From assembly GCA_002415025.1 (NCBI GenBank), contig DIBR01000057.1:31100-60331 (forward strand): 29,232 nucleotides of DNA. Direction: 5' to 3'. This document shows positions 24,122-29,232 of this stretch, in pieces. The position numbers were made by a program, and so were the translations under genes. This stretch comes from Spongiibacteraceae bacterium UBA5047. Lineage in GTDB: Bacteria; Pseudomonadota; Gammaproteobacteria; Pseudomonadales; Spongiibacteraceae. Every line of letters starts with the position of its first letter. The stretch's first letter is position 1. The notes below the pieces were generated by a model. It saw only the letters and a program-made list of their open reading frames with translations. It had not been told where the DNA came from and ran no database searches.

Positions 24122-24324
24122 AGTGCTTGTCTCCCAATAGGTCTAAACGGATTTACCGAAGTTGCAGGGAGTATTCCCGAGATGCTCCGGCCCCACAATG
24201 GCGGCTTTTGCCATAATTCAGTGATTATTTTGATCAGGCAGGGGCATATGGCCTTTTGTCTGTTTTCTATTCGATTTACTATGAGCGACTGCCGTCCACG
24301 ATAGGCGTATTTCAGGTTTATTTG

Positions 24325-24534
24325 ATGATAGAAGAACTGGATCACAAGGAAATCCGCGCCCGTCTGACTGAGTTACGCATTTTGCACCGGGAGATCGATC
24401 AGAAAATACTCGATCTTCAGGAAAACCCCTTTGCCAATCAGTTACAGCTGCGTCGCCTCAAAAAAGAAAAGCTCTATGTCAAAGACTGCGTTGAGCGCCT
24501 GCGTGCACGTATCATTCCCGATCTGAACGCCTGA
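24325..24534 (+). CDS. YdcH-like DUF465 protein
   Basis: 69-residue helical hairpin protein of the DUF465/YdcH type: MIEELDHKEIRARLTELRILHREIDQKILDL forms the first amphipathic helix and QLRRLKKEKLYVKDCVERLRARIIPDL the second, the latter carrying the LKKEKLxLKD signature. Start ATG 24325 gives the family length; the open frame upstream to 24256 is not convincing. The flavin reductase-like gene starts 12 bases downstream. Cellular role unknown. Confidence 0.82.
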   Translation: MIEELDHKEIRARLTELRILHREIDQKILDLQENPFANQLQLRRLKKEKLYVKDCVERLRARIIPDLNA

Positions 24535-24546
24535 CCCTATTTGCCT

Positions 24547-25152
24547 ATGCTTATTGATCTGGCGACGCTGTCGCCCAACCGGATTTACTTCACCATGATT
24601 CAAACCCTGCTGCCGCGTCCCGTGGCCTGGGTGTTATCTGATAATGGCGACAACAGCTGCAACCTTGCTCCCTTTTCCTACTTTAACGGCGTGTGCAGCG
24701 ACCCGCCGCTGATTATGCTGTCGGTCGGCAAGAAGCCGGAGGGCGAGATCAAGGATACGCGCCGCAATATTCTCGAGCGCAAACACTTTGTGGTTCATAT
24801 TGCTCACCGCGAGCTGGCTCAGCAGGTAACGCAAAGCAGTGCCCCGCTGGCCCACGGTGACTCGGAGCTCACCCGCAGCGGTTTGCAGACCGAAGTCTTC
24901 GCTGATTTCTCGCTGCCGCGTTTGCGCGATTGCCGGGTGGCGTATGCCTGCGAGCTCTATGAACACCACGAGATAGGTGCGCAGGCCGTTATCTACGGGC
25001 GCGTGCGGCATATTTATATCAGTGACGAGATTGCCACCGAAGACAAGGGCCGCCTCACTGTGGATGCCCGGGCGCTGGACCCCATTGCCCGGCTGGGCGG
25101 TGATGACTATGGCTTGCTGGGTGAGGTAATTACGGTGCCCAGGCCCCGCTAG
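24547..25152 (+). CDS. Flavin reductase-like (FMN-binding split barrel) protein
   Basis: 201-residue protein with an FMN-binding split-barrel fold (flavin reductase/DIM6-NTAB family). Features are the start YFTMIQTLLPRPVAWVLSDNGDNSCNLAPFSYFNGVCSDPPLIMLSVG, which binds FMN, and DTRRNILERKHFVVHI near 72-87. Such proteins either reduce free FMN with NAD(P)H for a partner monooxygenase or act alone; the reaction is unknown here. ATG 24547 (MLIDLATLSP) was chosen over a TTG two codons earlier. No good Shine-Dalgarno is visible, so translation may be coupled to the YdcH-like gene 12 bases upstream. Confidence 0.83.
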   Translation: MLIDLATLSPNRIYFTMIQTLLPRPVAWVLSDNGDNSCNLAPFSYFNGVCSDPPLIMLSVGKKPEGEIKDTRRNILERKHFVVHIAHRELAQQVTQSSAPLAHGDSELTRSGLQTEVFADFSLPRLRDCRVAYACELYEHHEIGAQAVIYGRVRHIYISDEIATEDKGRLTVDARALDPIARLGGDDYGLLGEVITVPRPR

Positions 25153-25168
25153 TGCTGCCGATGCGGGA

Positions 25169-25197
25169 TTGCGTGTGAGACATGTCTCACAATTACT
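25169..25197 (+). promoter_or_regulatory. 18-bp perfect palindrome in a possible promoter
   Basis: TGTGAGACATGTCTCACA (25174-25191) is a perfect palindrome, the shape of a TetR-family or similar dimeric operator. It would fill the 17-base spacer between TTGCGT (25169-25174) and ATTACT (25192-25197), a weak -35/-10 pair. The regulator is not obvious. Confidence 0.55.
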
Positions 25198-25211
25198 GAG
25201 GTGGATATCCT

Positions 25212-25367
25212 ATGGTTCGCCCGTCATGCATTACGGATACTACTGTCAGGCCAAGGATGGTCTGGTTGGCTTGGCGAATTGACTCGCAGAGAACGGATTC
25301 ATACGAACGGACTCGTAGCGAATGGAATCGGCCTGAACGGATTCAGACCGAATGGATTCGAAGCTGA
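25212..25367 (+). CDS. Candidate 51-residue repeat protein
   Basis: Small ORF not matching any family I know. ATG 25212 follows GAGGTGG at a spacing of seven bases, a near-ideal ribosome site, and the TGA (25365-25367) lies just before a strong terminator. Residues 25-50 come from a 15-base repeat read as five codons, giving Glu at 32, 37, 42 and 47 with alternating ER and EW: a 10-residue unit YERTRSEWNR then PERIQTEWIR. The first 24 residues are mixed and moderately hydrophobic (MVWLAW at 16-21). An 18-bp palindrome stands upstream. The repeats could equally be DNA-binding sites or RNA structure rather than protein, so coding is not certain. Confidence 0.4.
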   Translation: MVRPSCITDTTVRPRMVWLAWRIDSQRTDSYERTRSEWNRPERIQTEWIRS

Positions 25368-25374
25368 CGAATTT
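25276..25374. repeat. Tandem 15-bp repeat array
   Basis: Five good copies of GAAYGGAYTC-type units begin at 25291, 25305, 25320, 25335 and 25350 (spacing 14, 15, 15, 15), with weaker copies at 25276 and 25365. Each core is an imperfect palindrome (GAA-N4-TTC). A 30-base higher-order duplication is seen at 25302-25331 and 25332-25361. Confidence 0.85.
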
Positions 25375-25402
25375 AAAACCGGGGAATTCCCCGGTTTTTT
25401 TT
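25375..25402 (+). terminator. Strong rho-independent terminator after the repeat ORF
   Basis: Perfect palindrome with arms AAAACCGGGGAA and TTCCCCGGTTTT, then a run of eight T residues ending at 25402. It is too far (220 bases) from the flavin reductase stop to serve that gene alone, and suggests the intervening DNA is a transcription unit. Confidence 0.9.
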
Positions 25403-25470
25403 CGTCTCGAATTTGTTAAGACCCTGCCATCGGTTATGCTCCGCAGCATACTTTGCGAGGAAGCCTGATC

Positions 25471-25803
25471 GTGCCCCCACAACTGGATCTTGACCGATTG
25501 TCGCAGTCATTTTCTGCGGTTGCCCGCCATCAGGGCTGGGCGTCGTTGCACAGCCCCAAAAGCCTTGCCTGTGCCTTGTCGGTAGAAGCCGGTGAGTTGC
25601 TGTGTTTGTTTCAATGGCAGAACGACAAGGCGACGCATATAGCCGCACAGGCCCCGGCGCCTGCGGCGGTAGCGGCCGAGCTGGCAGATATTGTGTTATA
25701 CGCCAACGCGCTGGCCGACCAACTCGATATTGATTTATGTGAGGCCCTTGAGCAAAAGTGCGCCGTGAATGAGCGTCGCTTCGGCCCCGCCAATGATGAG
25801 TGA
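25471..25803 (+). CDS. MazG-like nucleotide pyrophosphohydrolase
   Basis: 110-residue all-alpha NTP pyrophosphatase of the MazG/RS21-C6 type, which hydrolyses (d)NTPs, often dCTP or modified forms, to monophosphates. Metal ligands are visible as ExxE in LSVEAGELLCLFQW (about 35-48) and ExxD in AAELADIVLYANALADQL (about 69-86). The start GTG 25471 has GAGGAA nine bases upstream; an earlier TTG at 25453 sits on the ribosome site and is unlikely. Its last 11 bases overlap the start of cmoM, so the two are probably translated together. Confidence 0.87.
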   Translation: MPPQLDLDRLSQSFSAVARHQGWASLHSPKSLACALSVEAGELLCLFQWQNDKATHIAAQAPAPAAVAAELADIVLYANALADQLDIDLCEALEQKCAVNERRFGPANDE

Positions 25804-26572
25804 TCATATTTTTGAAGGCAGGGCGGAGCGCTTTCGAGACCGGATTTACGGCACCGCCAAGGGAAAACTGCGGCTGGAATTGGCGTGGCGGGATATGTGC
25901 GAGCAGCTGCCGCTACAGGGCGATGCGCTAGCGGTGTGGGATGCCGGTGCCGGCCTTGGCCAGATCAGCCAGCGTCTCGCCGAGCTGGGGCATCGCGTGA
26001 TTATGTCTGAGCCTGCAGCAGATATGCTGGCACTGGCGCGGCAATCGCTGCCGGCGACAGTTGATTGTCGTCAGGAAACCCTGCAGGCACACATCCAGTC
26101 CAGCAATACGGCCTATGACCTGATTGTCTGCCACGCCGTGCTGGAGTGGCTGGTCGATCCGCAGCAGGCCGTCAGCCAGCTGGTCTCACGGCTGCGCCCC
26201 GGCGGCTACCTGTCGCTGCTGTTCTACAATATCAATGCTATTGCTCTGGCGAATATTGTCAAAGGCAATCTTTACAAGGTGAGCCGTGAAGATTTTGCGG
26301 GTATGAAAGGCAGTTTCACGCCGCCGTCGCCGCAAAAGCCGGATGAAGTGCTGAGCAGATTGCAGTCGCTGGGTGTGGACATCATCAGCAAGCGCAGCGT
26401 GCGCTTCGCCTATGACCTGATGGCAAGAGCACTGCGCGAAGAGCGCTCGCTGGAAGATGTGATGGCACTGGAATGGCAGTTTGGCGCGCGTGAGCCCTAC
26501 TGGCAGTTGGGGCGTTACGTGCATCTGGTCTGCCGCAAACCGCCCCAGGGTGCAGCCGTCAACCTGCGGTGA
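25793..26572 (+). CDS. cmoM: tRNA 5-carboxymethoxyuridine methyltransferase CmoM
   Basis: 259-residue SAM-dependent methyltransferase that methylates cmo5U to mcmo5U at the wobble position of some tRNAs. It resembles E. coli CmoM (SmtA) throughout: FRDRIYGTAKGKLRLELAWRDM near the N-terminus, SAM motif VWDAGAGLGQ, DLIVCHAVLEWLVDPQ, LRPGGYLSLLFYN and EPYWQLGRYVHLVCRKP at the end. ATG codons at 25793 and 25796 are both possible; both overlap the MazG-like gene. Its 3' end overlaps the convergent NTF2-like gene by 14 bases. Confidence 0.92.
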   Translation: MMSDHIFEGRAERFRDRIYGTAKGKLRLELAWRDMCEQLPLQGDALAVWDAGAGLGQISQRLAELGHRVIMSEPAADMLALARQSLPATVDCRQETLQAHIQSSNTAYDLIVCHAVLEWLVDPQQAVSQLVSRLRPGGYLSLLFYNINAIALANIVKGNLYKVSREDFAGMKGSFTPPSPQKPDEVLSRLQSLGVDIISKRSVRFAYDLMARALREERSLEDVMALEWQFGAREPYWQLGRYVHLVCRKPPQGAAVNLR

Positions 26573-26948
26573 ACACCCGGTTGCGAATTCGCCAGCCGGA
26601 TGCGGTGCGAACCAGCTCATCGCGATAACGGCCCGCCGCGATCAGCGTTCTGGTTTCAAAGTCGATGATTTGCACGTAAGCGTTACAAATTGCATCGCTG
26701 CCACCATTGTCGTCAACATAGAGGTTGCTGATGACGTGGCGCACGTTCGGCACAGCGGCCACTGTCTGACGGAAAAACTCACATAAGGCATCAATGCCGC
26801 TGACGTTGACCTCGGGTTCGTCTGCCTGAAAGCGACAGTCGTCAGTCCATATGTCTCGCATCAGCGGAATATTATGGTAGTCCAGCGCATGGGTGTAGCG
26901 CGCAATCAGTTCGTGAATCTCCAGCCTGTCTGCATTCGAGAAGCTCAT
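26559..26948 (-). CDS. SnoaL/NTF2-like family protein
   Basis: 129-residue NTF2-fold protein: N-terminal helix LEIHELIARYTHALDYHNIPLMRDIWTDDCRF, middle VRHVISNLYVDDNGGSDAICNAYVQII and the end RYRDELVRTASGWRIRNRVFTAG. The His in VRHVISN and Asp in DIWTDD resemble SnoaL-type active-site positions. Reaction unknown. ATG 26948 has AAAGGA about 12 bases upstream and gives a normal start; the frame is open to 27011. Its stop overlaps the 3' end of cmoM. It is only distantly similar to the family member at 4741-5265. Confidence 0.83.
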   Translation of the reverse strand: MSFSNADRLEIHELIARYTHALDYHNIPLMRDIWTDDCRFQADEPEVNVSGIDALCEFFRQTVAAVPNVRHVISNLYVDDNGGSDAICNAYVQIIDFETRTLIAAGRYRDELVRTASGWRIRNRVFTAG

Positions 26949-27286
26949 GTGTTGCGGGTGTCCTTTGGTGTGGGCGAACAAAAGTTTGAACCCGCAATCG
27001 CTGAAATTCAATCGTCGCGGATCAGCGATAAAGGCTTCGGTATGATTTTGTATTCTTCTGGCGACAGAAGTATCACATTGAATTAAAAGCAGTTTTGGGA
27101 AACTGTGAGTTTTACTGTTGGAAGGCGGAGACAGTCTGGGTGAGATGGCGCTGCTCGAATTATTTAAGCCATTGAAATAAAAGGGTTAATTAAGTTGGCA
27201 CAGTAATTGATATGAACAGGATGAGGGGCAGTTCAGCGCACGTGCTGATGCTGCCTGTAGCAAGTTAAAACAATTGGGAGATTGTG
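26949..27286. other. Intergenic region between divergent genes
   Basis: About 340 bases without a convincing gene. It contains a small hairpin CAGTTT-TGGG-AAACTG (27090-27105) and a possible sigma-54 promoter near the EF-hand gene (27196-27211). Nothing else was recognised. Confidence 0.5.
27196..27211 (+). promoter_or_regulatory. Possible sigma-54 promoter of the EF-hand gene
   Basis: TGGCAC-N5-TTGAT, 75 bases before the EF-hand gene. The -24 half is a perfect match; the -12 half has A where C is expected (TTGCW), so it is weak evidence. Confidence 0.35.
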
Positions 27287-27589
27287 ATGAAACGTAAATC
27301 AGTCATAGCGACAACTGCTTCGTTTTTGCTGCTGGCAGCCATGGGTGCCAATGCTGGCCTGTTCGACAAAGAGGGCGAGCAAAAACAGGAAGGCGCTGGC
27401 GCGGCTGGCGATAACAGCGGCATGTTTTCTGCACTGGACGCCAATCAGGATCAACTGATTAGTCCGCAAGAAGCAGAATCCAACGCCGATGTTGCCATGT
27501 CATTTGGTGAACTCGACACCAATACCGACGGTCACCTGAGTGCGGATGAATTCGGCGAATTTCAGGCTATCGATCAACAGCAGCAGTAA
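27287..27589 (+). CDS. Exported EF-hand calcium-binding protein
   Basis: 100-residue protein with a cleavable signal peptide (cleavage after MGANA, about residue 23) and two EF-hand loops: DANQDQLISPQE (51-62) and DTNTDGHLSADE (77-88). Acidic or oxygen-bearing residues stand at the calcium-binding positions 1, 3, 5, 9 and 12 of both; the first loop has Gln instead of Gly at position 6. The linker is Gln/Glu/Gly rich and the C-terminus ends in a Gln run. It is probably a periplasmic calcium-binding or sensor protein; partner unknown. ATG 27287 follows GGGAG. A terminator lies 44 bases after the stop. Confidence 0.88.
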   Translation: MKRKSVIATTASFLLLAAMGANAGLFDKEGEQKQEGAGAAGDNSGMFSALDANQDQLISPQEAESNADVAMSFGELDTNTDGHLSADEFGEFQAIDQQQQ

Positions 27590-27632
27590 AACTCGTAAAC
27601 CCATCCGGTAATCCCTTTTAAGGGACTCTTCC

Positions 27633-27687
27633 AGCGGTGGCAGCATCTCCGAGGCTATCCCCACACCTGCGCTGCCACCGCTTTTTT
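27633..27687 (+). terminator. Rho-independent terminator after the EF-hand gene
   Basis: Perfect 12-bp stem AGCGGTGGCAGC/GCTGCCACCGCT with a 26-base loop, then six T residues. The long loop is unusual. No T-run exists for the other strand. Confidence 0.82.
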
Positions 27688-27703
27688 CCCCTTTCACTAT
27701 TTG

Positions 27704-29232
27704 CTAGCCATCTTGCGCCGGCCAGCCTTGCAGAATAAGCGAGCGCTGGGAGGCATTGCCAAACACCGAATCGAAGTACTGTGACAATTCCTCCCGGTCG
27801 ATCTGACTGAGAGCATTTTTAACGGCGGTATTCCAGTCGCCGCTGCTGCGCTTGCTGGCAATCTGCGACCAGTAGTGCTCGGCCAAGGCCTCACCCTGCA
27901 AAGGTTGAGGGAGTAGCTCGTCAGCAAGGCTTATCTTGAGTTGTTCAAAGCGGCTCTCGGGAAGCGTGTTCAGCCACTGGGGGAAGTCGCGCAAGAATTG
28001 CCGCGTAGCATGCTGAAGTTCGTTGGGTGAGCTTGTAGATGATTGCGCGATCAGGGCGAGACCTTTATGGCTGTCGAGCGTGACCGGCACCACCGTAACG
28101 CCGTAGGCGAGCTTCTGGTCCTCGCGCAACGAGGAGAAATACTGCCGTTTTATCAAGGGCAGCAGCAGGCGAAACTTTGCGTCGTCTTCCGGCAGCGTAT
28201 TGGGGGCTTCCTGAAAGTGCAGGAGCGCATTGGCATCACTCCCCAGCGCAAGAGACAGGGTGTCGTTTGTATCGGCGGGCCCTTCGGGTTGATCAAGGCT
28301 TGGGGAATCCACGACAGTGGTGGCATTTTCCGTACGGTGCTGTATGGCAAAGCTGCGGCTTAACAACTCTGCCTGAGCGCGTGTAGCGCCGTAGATATAC
28401 ATTGTGGCGTTAAGTGATTGCAGGGACGACCGGTGCAGGTTGTCAAACGCGCTGAGATCCTGAGTTTGCAAAGTCTGAACCTTTTCGTCTACGCCATCTT
28501 CACTGCGGAGCACAACTTCGCGCAATTTATCTACCAGGGCCTGGAAGGCGAAACGATAGCTCGGAGGCGCTTTCCAGTCCCGGATAAGGTCTGCCTTGAT
28601 GGCAGAAAATTCGCTCTCGCTCATGCCTGTGCCAAGCAGCATGCTGATGTCATGCAGGTTTTTCTGCAAGCTTGCAATATCTCCGCGCAACTGCAATCCA
28701 ACGCCGTGGCTGTGCTGGTACCATTTTGCATCCGTATTTTGGCTTGCACGTTTCAGCGCCTCATACCACAGCTCGCCCAGAGTCCGGCTGCGCAGCGAAC
28801 GCGTGGTATCCGGAATGTCCAAAGACAATCGAACCAGCAGCTCCTCGTCACGGTATTGGCCGATAGAATGCCATGTGGTCAGGCTGGGCGTTTGCAACAC
28901 CATGTCAGGCGCGTGAGCATACCGGGCCAAGGCAGGCAACGTTGTCATTTCATGAAGCTGGATGGGCGGCGAGAAGTTTGAAAGGGCGATTGCATGGTGG
29001 ATGTCGTGACCTTGATCTGCCTCGCTTTTTGCTCTTTGAATGCTGTAGGGAACAGAAAACACAGGTGATAGCTGCGTGGCTGGCAGATCGCCGTGAACCA
29101 TGATGCGCAAGGTGTTGTCGACGTGAATACGCGCTTTGAAGTTTTCACCAAAGAGAAAATGCTGGGGCGCCATACCCGCCTTCTCCGTTTGCGGCTCGTC
29201 GAGCTTAGCGAGTACCTGGTAGGCAAAGTCGC
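27704..29232 (-). CDS. M16 family metallopeptidase, C-terminal part (5' partial)
   Basis: C-terminal 508 residues of an insulinase/pitrilysin-type (M16) peptidase; the frame is still open at the window end (reading DFAYQVLAKLDEP before an internal Met), so the N-terminal half with the HxxEH zinc site is outside. Visible M16 features are the middle segment MAPQHFLFGENFKARIHVDNTLRIMVHGDLP with FSVPYSIQRAK, and the inactive C-terminal-half pattern LPLIKRQYFSSLREDQKLAYGVTVVPV, which includes the conserved REDQKLAYGV (usually R-x-x-x-Q-L-x-Y-x-V) near the C-terminal lobe. Such proteins degrade peptides in the periplasm; signal peptide not in view. Confidence 0.88.
   Translation of the reverse strand, partial: DFAYQVLAKLDEPQTEKAGMAPQHFLFGENFKARIHVDNTLRIMVHGDLPATQLSPVFSVPYSIQRAKSEADQGHDIHHAIALSNFSPPIQLHEMTTLPALARYAHAPDMVLQTPSLTTWHSIGQYRDEELLVRLSLDIPDTTRSLRSRTLGELWYEALKRASQNTDAKWYQHSHGVGLQLRGDIASLQKNLHDISMLLGTGMSESEFSAIKADLIRDWKAPPSYRFAFQALVDKLREVVLRSEDGVDEKVQTLQTQDLSAFDNLHRSSLQSLNATMYIYGATRAQAELLSRSFAIQHRTENATTVVDSPSLDQPEGPADTNDTLSLALGSDANALLHFQEAPNTLPEDDAKFRLLLPLIKRQYFSSLREDQKLAYGVTVVPVTLDSHKGLALIAQSSTSSPNELQHATRQFLRDFPQWLNTLPESRFEQLKISLADELLPQPLQGEALAEHYWSQIASKRSSGDWNTAVKNALSQIDREELSQYFDSVFGNASQRSLILQGWPAQDG

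Noticed and set aside
24256..24324. Longer N-terminus for the YdcH-like protein
   Set aside because: DUF465 proteins are about 70 residues and start with the helix at ATG 24325; the upstream part resembles noncoding AT-rich DNA.
25276..25374. CRISPR-like array
   Set aside because: Units are 15 bases with 4-5 base interruptions, far too short for repeats and spacers, and no cas genes are present.
25201..25419. 72-codon frame with GTG start over the 15-bp repeats, giving NGF-type pentapeptides
   Set aside because: It has no spaced ribosome site and reads straight through the terminator; the ATG 25212 frame fits the signals better.
25246..25482. Minus-strand frame over the same repeats with ES(I/V)R pentapeptides
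   Set aside because: The repeat length is a multiple of three, so any open frame looks repetitive; no ribosome site, and the frame would start within the MazG-like gene.
27212..27268. 18-codon ORF before the EF-hand gene as a leader peptide
   Set aside because: No ribosome site, and it would begin upstream of the transcription start implied by the possible sigma-54 promoter.
28418..28981. 187-codon plus-strand frame
   Set aside because: Antisense to the M16 peptidase gene, with no family features.

Overview
The window (29,232 bp, roughly 55-57% GC by eye, protein-coding on both strands) looks like a chromosomal segment of a gammaproteobacterium, probably a marine or environmental one of the Cellvibrionales/OMG type. 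Pointers are an E. coli-like CmoM and riboflavin synthase, a divergent finR-fpr pair as in pseudomonads, YdcH/DUF465, YhhN/DUF1145 proteins and REP-type palindromes. I see no phage, integrase, transposase, CRISPR array, tRNA or rRNA. Assignments rest on motifs read by eye; no database search was run.

Layout. 1-3641: 3' part of a membrane-type PQQ dehydrogenase, a BASS-family transporter and a two-domain VOC lipoprotein, all +. 3798-4572: two small minus-strand genes (YCII, DUF1428). 4741-6446: SnoaL/NTF2-like protein, DUF2721 and TlyA rRNA methyltransferase. 6399-6787: a REP-rich segment duplicated together with the tlyA 3' end. 6835-9256 (-): a compact protein-tagging cassette of retropepsin, RimK ligase and AstE/aspartoacylase-like carboxypeptidase. 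9379-11660: DUF2889 gene with a structured 3' region, then DUF4345 and DUF4126-SHOCT membrane proteins. 11710-14528: membrane protein, MAPEG and finR (-) facing fpr (+). 14747-19062: secreted alpha/beta hydrolase, second MAPEG and a large CehA/McbA-type PHP protein. 19196-20347: OmpA-like and WHy-domain lipoproteins. 20379-21544 (-): orphan ParA and DUF1145. 21639-22914: YhhN and riboflavin synthase. 22997-24121 (-): nitronate monooxygenase-like. 24325-25152: YdcH-like and flavin reductase-like. 25169-25402: a candidate small-protein unit. 25471-26572: MazG-like and CmoM. 26559-26948 (-): second NTF2-like gene. 27287-27589: EF-hand protein. 27704-end (-): 3' half of an M16 peptidase.

Most genes are household or oxidative/detoxification functions. 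The least ordinary parts are: (i) 25169-25402, where an 18-bp perfect palindrome, a strong Shine-Dalgarno, a 51-codon ORF made largely of a 15-bp (5-codon) repeat and a perfect terminator follow in order; (ii) the RimK/retropepsin/carboxypeptidase cassette; (iii) the duplicated tlyA tail with REP clusters; and (iv) two intrinsic terminators that lie inside coding sequence at 19880-19909 and 20362-20397.
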